64,000 nt of DNA from Galdieria partita (taxonomy: Eukaryota > Rhodophyta > Bangiophyceae > Galdieriales > Galdieriaceae), in assembly GCA_025991245.1 (NCBI GenBank), contig BQMJ01000028.1:172998-236997 (forward strand), given 5' to 3'. This document shows, in pieces, positions 10,417-19,732 of this stretch (within the stretch, counting starts at the first letter, position 1; every line of letters begins with the position of its first letter). The position numbers and the translations under genes were made by a program. The notes under the pieces are model-generated. The model was not told the DNA's origin. It ran no database searches and worked only from the letters and a program-made list of their open reading frames with translations.

Positions 10417-11832
10417 TTACTCCCTATTCATTCTCACAAATGTTGCTACAACTCCATAATGATCAGACAACGTATTCGGCAATTGAAAAGAATACATTTC
10501 CTTCTCTTCTTGTGTTATCCGAAATGGTTCAATGAACGTTTTTAAAGTACCCTCGATAGCCGCATTAAGAGTTCCCTTTCTGGGATCGAACAACACATAA
10601 TCAATACATTTCGTACCATCTGTAATAGGATGTCTTCCATGATGACAAAGACTCAACAAATCTTTCAAACAAAGATTATATATCTTATTATCTTGAAAGT
10701 ATTGTGCACGTCTTTGTTGTAATAAAGATAATGAAGAAGGAGAATCCTGCAATCTTTCCATCAAGTCTTGATACCAAAAACTATCCGAATCATTTTCCAT
10801 TGAAGTTCTTGCATTGATATTCCAATCTCCAGTAATAACTACCGGTCCATCATCATCCACAATATTCCAATGAATAAAGTCTCTCATCTCTTCCAACTGA
10901 CCAATCCGTATTCTCGCATGATAAGACTCGTGTGGATATCCAATACGATCTCCCGCTTGCATATGTGATGAAAAGACATGAAGATATTGAGCTCTCCTTA
11001 CTATCGACTCTTCTTCTTTACAAGTCCTATTATGGCTTTCATTACTCGTTTGGTTAGGAAATGTTCCAGTCAAAGAAATTCGAGCATAGAGACATCCCTT
11101 TCCTACAAAACTATCTACTGTTGAATAAACACAATGTCGATAATTGATATAGTTTGTATAGACAATTGGAAATTTGCTCATAATAGTCACTCCTCCATCA
11201 ATAATACGTGGAGGTATTCTCAAACAATTACGAGGTAAAAAACACTCATATTGAAAACCCAAAAGTTTGCATGCTTCAACAAACGCTTTGCGTCGATTGC
11301 AAAAGGCATCAAACAACTCTTGAAAACAAATAATATCCAGATATCCAATTCTCTTGAGCAACAACAAAAGTCTCTCATCCTTGAAATCCTCACCACTATC
11401 TCCTGCAATACCTGGCGGTCTACAAAAGGCATTATAACTCATCAACCGAATATGAGGTTTACTAGAGATAGTTGATATTGACTGGGTTGCTTCCTTTGCC
11501 ATTTGCTGATATTTCAAATAACGACTGGTTGGAAATAAAACTCGCAACCCTATAAACAAACAAAACAACAGAAACAATAGAATGGAACAAAGTAAATAGT
11601 AAATACTAAAAGAGTAACAAGAGAAATAAATATTTGAAGTTTTAACATATCCCAACCAACGACATATCTTTGGATTATATTCCAAACTGAATACCAAAGA
11701 AGAAGGAAACAAAGCAACCCATACAATAAATTTTCTGGTACCAACACCCAATACAGCACCTTCTCTAGTTTGAGGCATCAAGTATAACCAAAACATACTT
11801 GATAAATATGACAATATCAACCACTCTAGCAT
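10417..11832 (-). CDS. Membrane neutral sphingomyelinase-like phosphodiesterase
   Basis: Endonuclease/exonuclease/phosphatase-fold enzyme of the Mg-dependent neutral sphingomyelinase type, which would cleave sphingolipid headgroups to release ceramide. Single exon, 471 aa. The first ~100 residues hold about three hydrophobic segments (residues 1-20, 30-50 and 68-98), so the enzyme is membrane-bound. The catalytic fold follows from IRLMSYNAF (Asn), then IICFQEL (metal-binding Glu), DGGVTIMSKFPI, HMQAGD, VVITGDWNIN and TLSDHYGV (general-base Asp-His). These residues are those conserved in the family. Inositol-phosphosphingolipid phospholipase is an equally possible substrate class. No intron, unlike most neighbours. 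Confidence 0.8.
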   Translation of the reverse strand: MLEWLILSYLSSMFWLYLMPQTREGAVLGVGTRKFIVWVALFPSSLVFSLEYNPKICRWLGYVKTSNIYFSCYSFSIYYLLCSILLFLLFCLFIGLRVLFPTSRYLKYQQMAKEATQSISTISSKPHIRLMSYNAFCRPPGIAGDSGEDFKDERLLLLLKRIGYLDIICFQELFDAFCNRRKAFVEACKLLGFQYECFLPRNCLRIPPRIIDGGVTIMSKFPIVYTNYINYRHCVYSTVDSFVGKGCLYARISLTGTFPNQTSNESHNRTCKEEESIVRRAQYLHVFSSHMQAGDRIGYPHESYHARIRIGQLEEMRDFIHWNIVDDDGPVVITGDWNINARTSMENDSDSFWYQDLMERLQDSPSSLSLLQQRRAQYFQDNKIYNLCLKDLLSLCHHGRHPITDGTKCIDYVLFDPRKGTLNAAIEGTLKTFIEPFRITQEEKEMYSFQLPNTLSDHYGVVATFVRMNRE

Positions 11833-11872
11833 TCTTATGACTCGGATTTATTTTCATAAAACATTTACAACT

Positions 11873-13288
11873 TTAACCAAAACTTTTAGAAATGCCAAAC
11901 TGAATTCCAGAGTGAATGCGATCGCCTTGCGTTCGACGTAACACATGACAATAGTTAACTTCCAAACGTCCCAACTGAGTATCAGCAACTATACCTAAAC
12001 CTATTGATATCCTTGTAGTTTCAAACAAGTTCTTCCAAGGAAGTTGTCTTGTAAACACTTGACCTAATAGAGATTGGGATTCCTTCACAGAAGATATGTC
12101 TCCAATAGTAGCAAAAATATGAGCTTTAGGTCTAAATATATTACCCAAAACTCCTTTTACTGGAAGAGGAATACTTAGAGAACTGAATATGGTATAGAAG
12201 AGTTCTCCTCCCAAAGGATCATCCTTTTCATAGGGTCCGACTCCTCGAGTTTGAAAGCCTCTAAAACTGTTAGGTCCTCCCAAGTAAAATCGATCCAAAA
12301 CAGTTGATGAATAACTCTTTGGAGTATATAAATAACCCAGCCTACAGGCAATTCCCCAAGAAGCTTCAGTATCTGCAATAGGAATATGTAGTTGAGATTC
12401 CAGTTGTTGTCGAATGTATCGAACATTGCCACCCAATCCAGCCAACTCGGTATGAATATTCAGTAACTTTCCTTCAATAGGTGCTTGAATATTATCTCTT
12501 GAGTCTATCTCATAAGAATGTTTGATAGAAGACTTGAATGAGAAACCAGCTTCTTCTCGGATAGTTGAAGAAGCTGAGGGTTCGGTTACGCTGATTTCTC
12601 TCCACGCACCCTCATATGAAAAGATTCCCCATGATTGTGGAAATCCAAATGAAGCCACAAAACCGCGACTGACTTCATTATGGGATCGCTGTTTCTCGTT
12701 GAAATATTGTCGATTCAGATATGCCGAAAAGAAAGTATCACATCCAAAAGCATGCGGTTTGTAAAATTCAGCTATTCCATATCCTCGACCCAAATCTGTT
12801 CCTTCTGTACCAGCTTCCAACCGCAATCTCTCCGCCTTTCCAAAGATATTTCTTAAAGTTGCACACGTTTCTAAGCCAGTTTCGAATCCTTCTCTTTCTA
12901 CAGTCGTTCCCAATCGAAGTTGTAAACGTCCCTTTTCTGAAACTGTCACCAAAACATCGGTCTGATCAGGTACCGAAGACTCGTCCAAAAATACGTCCAC
13001 TCCTTTGAATATATCCAACTCACGAAGACGTTCTACAGCAATCGACAAATTCTCAATAACCTAAAATATTTCATTTTCAATGAAATTGTTTGTGGTCTTT
13101 AGTTGATTAACAACCTCTCGAAAGTTCTCACCGCCTAAGCAAGGTACAACTAAGGAATGCAAAAAGGACGGATTGGTTCTTCGATATCCTCTTATTTTTA
13201 AGGATCCAATCTTTAACTTGGATTGAAATAATTCTTCAAGTTTACTTTCTTCTGTAGATGAAGAGTCTTCAAAAGGTGAAGATGACAT
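11873..13288 (-). CDS. SAM50: SAM50/Tob55, mitochondrial outer-membrane beta-barrel insertase
   Basis: Omp85-family core of the mitochondrial sorting and assembly machinery. Exons are 13115-13288 and 11873-13060, giving 453 aa. The 54-nt intron has a weak GTTGTT donor; GTTAAT three bases later is the alternative. A single POTRA-like N-terminal domain is followed by the 16-strand barrel region. Diagnostic blocks are FYLGGPNSFRGFQTRGVGP, GDPLGGELF-like text (DDPLGGELF) and the C-terminal VNYCHVLRRTQGDRIHSGIQ, which is the Sam50 signature rather than Toc75 or Oep80. Start codon 55 bp from the divergent NAE1 start. Identity is firm. Confidence 0.9.
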
Positions 13289-13343
13289 ATTTGATAAGCC
13301 AACTCAAACGCCCCAAAATGCTTTGAAGAGGACATCCGATAGA

Positions 13344-15148
13344 ATGATGGCCGAAAGATATGATCGTCAAATAAGGTAAGTTGTTTTGGGTTTTTACTGA
13401 AAGTTGTTTTGACAACTTATTTCTACAGGTTTTGGGGTGAACATGGTCAAACAGCTCTAAAGAACTGTTCCATCTATTTATTTGATGCTTCAGCAACCGG
13501 AACAGAAACTTTGAAGAACTTGATCCTTCCTGGAGTGGGAAGCTTTGTAGTGATCGACGATAAGGAAACAAGTTGGAAAGATTTAGGAAGGAACTTTTTT
13601 GTGGATCAAGATGCAGTATTCAATCGCAAGTTTCGTGCAGATACGACTCAACGTTTGTTACAAGAGCTAAACGACGAAGTGCTGGGATTCAGTCAAACAG
13701 TATCCATAGATTATTTCTTAAAAGAGTATCAACCAGAAGATAGTTTGCTTCCAGTATTTGTTTGTTGCAGTCTTGACGAACAAGTGTTATTGAAAACTTC
13801 GGAGTTTTGTTGGCGCCAACAAATTCCTTTTGTGTATGCAGTTTCTTGTGGACTATTGGGTTTGGTGAGAGTAGCTATTCCAGAACATTGTGTATGGGAT
13901 GCAAGAGAAGAGATGGTTGCACAGGAGTTGCGATTATCGGAACCTTTTGAAGAGCTCGAACTATATTGTAACAACTTTCCTTTGGAGAGTTTAGATGATG
14001 CCAATCATTCCCTGGTTCCATATGCAGTTATTCTAGTTAAAGCCTTTAAAGCCTTTATGGAATCGCATCAAGGTCGTCGACCAGAAACTCGGGAAGATCA
14101 GGAAGCTATTCGTTCTTTGTTAAAAAGTTGGATGAGAACACCAACTGAAGAGAACTTTATGGAAGCCTTGAAGCACTGTCATTTTATTTGGATGAAGTCT
14201 TTGGCAGAACCAAATGAGTCTCTTGAAAGTATTTTGAAGGACTCGAAGACTGAAATGGAAAGCATTCAGCAACAAGTAGATCGAAAGGATCGGAATCTGA
14301 AATTTTGGATTTTAGTTGCTGCTGTCAAACAATATGTGATGGAAGAAGGACAAGGAAAGTTACCTTTGAAAGGGTAAGCTGAGATATATTTTTCTTTTCA
14401 TGGACTATAAATGAATGAATTCTCTAGTTCAGTACCCGATATGATATCTGATACGGAATCCTTTGTTGGATTACAAAGATTATACAAGAAACGAGCAGAG
14501 AAAGAACATCGGATCATTCATCAACGTGTTGAATATATATGTAAGCAAGTTGGTTTAGAGGAAAACTTTGTTGCCCTTTCAGAAGTTTTCGAGTTTTGCC
14601 GGAATATTAGATCAATTGCTGTATGTTTTTTGTTTTGACTTTAAAATGTTGTTTGAATATTTGCTTAGGTGATGAGATACTGTTCTATACAAGACGAATT
14701 TGGAAATAATACAGTTTTGAAAGATGCCTTGAATGGTTGTTTGGAAAGGAATGAAGAAGATGCTTACTTTTATATTGCATTTCGTTCATGTTTACAATTT
14801 CATCATGAACAAGGGCGTTTTCCAGGCCAAGTCATGAATGGCAGTTTGATCTCTAAAGAGCCATCTCTATTAGATTATGAAGAAGATTTTGTTCACGTCG
14901 TTCATTTGGCTGAAAAATGGTGTGAAAGTTGTGATATTACAAAAACTGAAAGATTGGATGACTACTTAAGAGAAATATGTCGTTATGGAGGTTCAGAATT
15001 GCATAGCATTGCAGCTTTAACTGGTGGAGTTGCTGCACAAGAGATTGTGAAACTGGTGACCAAACAGTTTAGACCCCTTAGTGGTTGGTTTATATTTAAC
15101 GGTGGCCAGTCAACTTCAACTACTATTTCATTGTGTACACATACATAG
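13344..15148 (+). CDS. NAE1: NEDD8-activating enzyme E1 regulatory subunit (APP-BP1)
   Basis: Forms the E1 heterodimer with UBA3 that activates NEDD8 for cullin modification. Exons are 13344-13375, 13429-14373, 14428-14620 and 14669-15148 (introns 48-54 nt), giving 549 aa against about 534 in human. The short first exon encodes MMAERYDRQIR, and the Arg codon is split before FWGEHGQTALKNC. Then come ASATGTETLKNLILPGVGSF and the adenylation-like domain, which lacks a catalytic Cys domain as expected for this subunit. The C-terminal blocks PDMISDTESFVGLQRLY and GGVAAQEIVKLVTKQF are typical. Two ATGs lie in tandem at 13344 and 13347. Confidence 0.93.
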
Positions 15149-15830
15149 ATAGGAGCGTCGTTGTTATTTTGTGAAGATGAAAGTGACGTTATTTATGAGA
15201 GTAGAATTCTGTTGAATTGTTACAATCTCTCCAAAAGTGAGAATACGAGTACTTTATAAGGGACATTCCATGTTTTCAGGAAATGGAGGATTCAGTAGAG
15301 TAAGTCCTTGATTGTCCAATTAGTTTCATAACGAAAGACATGAAAGTTTCTTTACAGTACTCAGGATAGGATTATGCTTATGATACACTTCTATGAGTAA
15401 TTGGACATTTGAGCTTTCACCAACCATGGCATGAGTATATAAATGTTCTCACTGAAGTGTGTAGTTTTTGTCTGCAAGAAAAGGCTGTGATAGGATATGT
15501 AAAATCCTCTTGCAAAAGATTTTACTTTTGATAATCAAATGAATTCCATTTCCCAAAATATTTGAGATAATGATATGATATTACTATCTTTTGTAAAAAA
15601 TGTTGTCAAGCGCATGAACCACAGAGATAAACTCATTCCTATCTCTGGGGATTGTAACTGACATATTCATTTATGGCCATTCGACGATATAAAAGAAATC
15701 CAAAAGTTCTCTTATATCCATAACAACAAAATGGCCAATAAAAACAGTTTCCACTGAATGGTAACAAATACTTTTCAAAACGAAATGCTCTATACAAAGT
15801 GTATTCTTTCAACAATATAAGAGATTCCTA
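15149..15830. other. Intergenic, no gene recognised
   Basis: Lies between the convergent 3' ends of NAE1 and ccmA. It is A/T-rich with stops in all frames. I see no tRNA-like, rRNA-like or conserved coding block here. It probably holds the two 3' untranslated regions. Confidence 0.5.
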
Positions 15831-16448
15831 TTATAAAGTATCCAGGTCTCCTAGGCGTATGCGAGTAGAATCAGGTATATCAATATGAGTATGAGTAGCT
15901 GCAACTACACATCCTCCTTGCATACGATGGAAGTGAATAATCTGTTCCAAAATAGTCAAAGAATTGGTATCTAAAGCTAAAGTCGGTTCATCCAATAACC
16001 ATAAAGCACGAGGAACAACGAGCAATCTAGCCAATGAGGCACGTTTCCTTTGACCTTGTGAAAGAAGAGAATACTTCTGATCGTGGACGTGAATAAGATT
16101 GACTGCCCGTAAAGCCCAAGATACTTCTTGATAAGGCATACCAGCTTTGCGACAAAATAACTTCAAACAACCATATAGTGTTAGATCTTGTCGAAAGCTA
16201 TCCTTGTCGTTTTCTCCTAAATAATGAATACCGCTATTTCTCTGTAGCCAACCACTAACATGTTCACCCAAATTCAAAAGGTCACGTAGAAAAGTCGATT
16301 TACCAGAGGCATTGGCACCTTGAATAATACAAGCACTACCAGGTGGAAGAGATAGGTGAAGCCTGTCAATAAGAAGATCTCGTTGAGCAGGGGAGTAACA
16401 AAGTGCCCTCCCGTGGACAACTAAGGGTGTATAGAAAGAACCCTTCAT
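15831..16448 (-). CDS. ccmA: Cytochrome c maturation ABC transporter ATP-binding subunit CcmA
   Basis: ATPase of the CcmAB complex of system I cytochrome c maturation, acting at the mitochondrial inner membrane. Single exon, 205 aa, the bacterial length. Walker A is GANASGKST (about residues 44-52), the ABC signature is LLSQGQRKRASLARLL, Walker B is ALWLLDEPT and the switch His is in AATHTHID. The spacing and the short size match CcmA rather than other ABC ATPases. No clear presequence is visible, so import or a peripheral location is inferred. The gene has no intron, which with its bacterial length fits a transfer from the mitochondrion. Confidence 0.85.
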   Translation of the reverse strand: MKGSFYTPLVVHGRALCYSPAQRDLLIDRLHLSLPPGSACIIQGANASGKSTFLRDLLNLGEHVSGWLQRNSGIHYLGENDKDSFRQDLTLYGCLKLFCRKAGMPYQEVSWALRAVNLIHVHDQKYSLLSQGQRKRASLARLLVVPRALWLLDEPTLALDTNSLTILEQIIHFHRMQGGCVVAATHTHIDIPDSTRIRLGDLDTL

Positions 16449-16594
16449 ACAATTCTACTCGTATTGTATATAAATATATATATGTGATATGAATACGTAT
16501 AGTTTCAATCCTCCATTCCTTCGTCAGTTTGCCATCAAAACTCTCACCAAGAGACAGTCAAACATAAGATTTGGCGGGTCAAATTGGAATTTCA

Positions 16595-17879
16595 ATGACT
16601 TTGGAAAGTGTTGACGTTTTTGCTAACCACAAAGGCGGCTGTGGAAAGGTAACTTGAAGTATATTTCCTATTTGTTGGATGTTTAGTTAACTTGTTATTT
16701 AATAGACCGTTCTTCTTTTTCATACGGCTTGTCAATATGCAAAGCAACATCCCCAGGAAAGGGTGTTTGTTATGGATATGACTGTCATTGGCGATATCTC
16801 TCGACTTTTATTGGGTGGTGATGTCTACGAAAGTAAAAACTTGAATGGATTGGAAGAACTTGCGGAAAAGTATTCCACTAGTATTCTTTTAGAAGAGGCA
16901 GCACAAGGTGCAGCCAAACCTTCCTCCAGCGCAAACTCCAAGAAACGCGAGTCAAGCTTTTACCTACACTCTCCTCCACCTAAAGGAAGTAGTGCGAATG
17001 CTGGAAATATTGAACCAGAAAAGTATATGTTACAAGTTTCCGAAATCAACACCTACATTCCGTCCAATCTATTCTTAACTGTTGGTGGAGGGTCCAAAGA
17101 GCAATTGGTGTTTGAGGAAGATGGAAAAGAAAGAATTGTTGCATCTTTGAAAGATTCTCTTCACAAAGATTCCATTTCTTGGAAGGTATGTTTGAAGGTT
17201 TGCATGGAAGTTTCTTTAACTATTCTTCTTCCTGTTGCAAGGTATTCATAGACACAGACGGAGACCTGACTTTCAGTGGTTATACTCAAATTGCCCTTTG
17301 TTTTGCAGATAAAGTAGTTATTCCATTGATGCCTTCGTATATAGACTTTCGCAGAGTATCAAGCTTTTTAGAAGAATTTTATGGTTTACAAGAGTCAAGA
17401 AATGGGAATGCAAAGATATTAGGCATTGTCTGGAATAATGTTGATTCGCAAAAGAATGAGCCTTGGAAACCTTTTTCAAATGTTTTTACTCCTACAAATG
17501 CTGTGAAGAGTGTGATTAAAGATTTAAATACTCACCTTGCCAAGGTATGTTGTCGAAATATTCTGTGGATACAGATGGATATTCATTATTTTTGATACCG
17601 TTTATCTAGGTTGCACAACATTTCAGTCAGATATTCTATCATCCACTGCCTGATGATACACAAGAGGAAGACAAACTATGTGAAATGTTTTCGCAATCTT
17701 CATCTTTACTGATGCGCAACTTTGGTGTCACTGGAATGGCTTCAACTGATTGTGGTATTCCATTTTGTTCGATGACTAAAGGTGAACTGATAGGAAGCAG
17801 AATGAAGTATCAACTAAATGAGGAATCTATTAAGAATATGTGTTTGAACATTCAAGAATTGCTTGATAAGCTATCGTAA
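16595..17879 (+). CDS. ParA/MinD-like deviant Walker ATPase
   Basis: SIMIBI-class ATPase of the ParA/MinD/CobQ superfamily. In bacteria these position DNA, septa or complexes; the role here is unknown. Exons are 16595-16648, 16706-17185, 17242-17544 and 17610-17879 (introns 56-65 nt), giving 368 aa. The deviant Walker A is NHKGGCGKT at residues 11-19, and intron 1 falls inside it, between Lys 18 and Thr 19. A VFVMDMTVIGD strand follows. The second Asp strand is VFIDTDGDL, followed by ADKVVIPLMPS. Between them lies a Ser/Pro-rich insertion of about 60 residues absent from bacterial ParA. No targeting peptide, so it should be cytosolic or nuclear. I cannot assign it to a named subfamily. Confidence 0.75.
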
Positions 17880-18091
17880 GGACTCATAATTGCTCGTGCT
17901 TTTTGGAATGATATGTAGAACTGTGTTGAGAGGAGATGTGTGTATTCTCACTGTTATGGGAATCTACGATATGACTACTTATAATAAAGTCATTGGAATT
18001 AATTGTTACGAAATGAAATTGAACAAACAAGTTTTATTCACTCAAAGAACACACATCCATTGATATATGTCCTTTGCACGTAACGTGTTAT

Positions 18092-18581
18092 TTAGGAACT
18101 CCATGCAGCGTAACATTGTTTACCTAGGTAAGAAACGATATGAAACTATATTTTAACATAATTGATTGTTCACTCACAATCAGTACAGCATTCAATAGGC
18201 ACTAAAATGCATTGATTATTTGGGGCATAACCTCCTCTGCTGACGAGTTGATTCTCTTCTGCATTCAAAAGGCGATAGCTTGATTGACCATAAGAAGACG
18301 ATTGGCTGTAGGATGGAGGTTGAGGGTAGGATGGAGCTTGACTATAGGTTGGTTGAGAAATAGGGCAAAGTTCAGCATATTGACCTATTCACATATACTC
18401 TCTTATAAGCTAGATTCGATGAAGCAAACTTTTACGTACAAGTGGTAACACAGCATTCCTTGGAAGTAGAAGAAGAATAACCTCCTCTCAAGAATTCGTT
18501 GGATGCCATTTCTGATACAACTGCTGCATATGATGCAATCACAAAGCTTAAGAAAACTACGGCAATTCCAAATGACTTCAT
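18092..18581 (-). CDS. Secreted RGGY/CCxxC protein, paralogue A
   Basis: Not a family I recognise. Exons are 18440-18581, 18178-18384 and 18092-18123 (introns 55 and 54 nt), giving 126 aa. A signal peptide (MKSFGIAVVFLSFVIASYAA) is followed by FLRGGYSSS, then CCVTTC with the last Cys codon split by intron 1, QYAELC, and a Tyr/Ser/Pro/Gln-rich linker (SYPQPPSYSQSSSYGQSSYR). A second module reads VSRGGY, C, VPIECCTDC, with the last Cys codon again split by an intron, then KQCYAAWSS. Architecture and both phase-1 intron positions match the gene at 24040-24616. Without the last intron the frame stops at CCTDCE. Likely a cell-wall or extracellular protein; this is inference. Confidence 0.75.
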
Positions 18582-19732
18582 ATGTTGTTTCTTTAGATAT
18601 GTGGAGAAGGTTGTAAAATATTATGCTAATTAACGAAATGATGTTTCATTGGTGAGCTTTACTGTTCTTTTAAAGCTCTTACAATAGTCAGTGGTACGTC
18701 ATTTCTTAGGAAATCTTTGGTTGAGAGTTGTCCTAAAAATTGTCCGATTCAATCTCGTTTGAATGCGTTGGCCAAAGAACCAACGAATGGTGGATTGCTT
18801 CTATCTTTGAAAATTTACCGTCGTTTCACTCTCAGTAGAGTCGTTTTCCTTTCATTATAGTTTTAGGAAGATTCTCTTTTAGCTGTGCTGACCATACGAA
18901 ATTCATCTCTTGTGTTGTAAGTCATATCTCCCATAACTATATATCATCCACTTGGAAAACGTTGCCTGTACATTTTGAAGATAGAATAGTCTTGCTACCC
19001 CCCCCAAGGAAAGTAGAAAAACGAATAAAACTATGACAAGTTTCAACTTTTTTTAATTTTAGTAAGAGTCTAGCAGTCTTTTCTTGTACTTTAGAGTTGG
19101 TTTCATACTGACAGGATTCGGAAATATTTATCCCAGTATTCTACAAATGCTAATATAGCTACTTCCGACCTAGACAAGTGACTCCTTTATTCACAATCAT
19201 TTGTCCTTACTGCACCAGGAATAGATTTTGAATATAATGGAATGTTCATATTGAAGACTCATAGTTAAGAAGCAACTCGTTTCCCATTCTAGTGTTCCTA
19301 GAAGTGATGACTCAAAAACTAATATCCATGATCGGTTTGTTCACTATGTGAAATGAAAATGAACGAAACGATATTCTTCTTCCAACCAAAGTGAACAAAG
19401 AATGGATCCCTAAACTTCTCATCATGTCCTTAAATTTTCAATTATATGATTTGAATACTTTCTACCGAAATTCAGCAAAACTTGTTATCTTGTCTCTGAA
19501 AAAAATCCAAATATCATTGCTCTTATGATGATTTGTAGCCATAGCATGTTCGAAATCTGGAGGCAAAATCAGAAAACATTACACTCATTGAATTGCTCGA
19601 CGCTTTTGCGGGGTATTGCCGCGACAACCCAAAGTTATTCAATATTGTTTAAATTTGTTGACTTATTTATCCGTGAAAGCAGCACTCGGGTAGTCTATTC
19701 TACTTTTCAAACCAATCACTAGTCTAATAGAT
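18582..19732. other. Intergenic, no gene recognised
   Basis: A/T-rich gap of 1.15 kb between the divergent starts of secreted gene A and importin beta-1. It contains a run of eight C at about 18998-19005. A 65-codon open frame at 19525-19722 has no recognisable content. No RNA gene seen. Confidence 0.5.

Noticed and set aside
10336-10545. Plus-strand open frame near the nSMase-like gene end
   Set aside because: Mostly antisense to the conserved phosphodiesterase C terminus; no independent support.
11873-13288. Assignment as plastid Toc75/Oep80
   Set aside because: One POTRA-like domain only, and the C-terminal TQGDRIHSGIQFG block is Sam50-type.
18092-18581. Reading gene A without its last intron, ending at CCTDCE
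   Set aside because: The GTGAGT donor, the phase match and the agreement with gene B (CCxxC then xxCY) all favour splicing.
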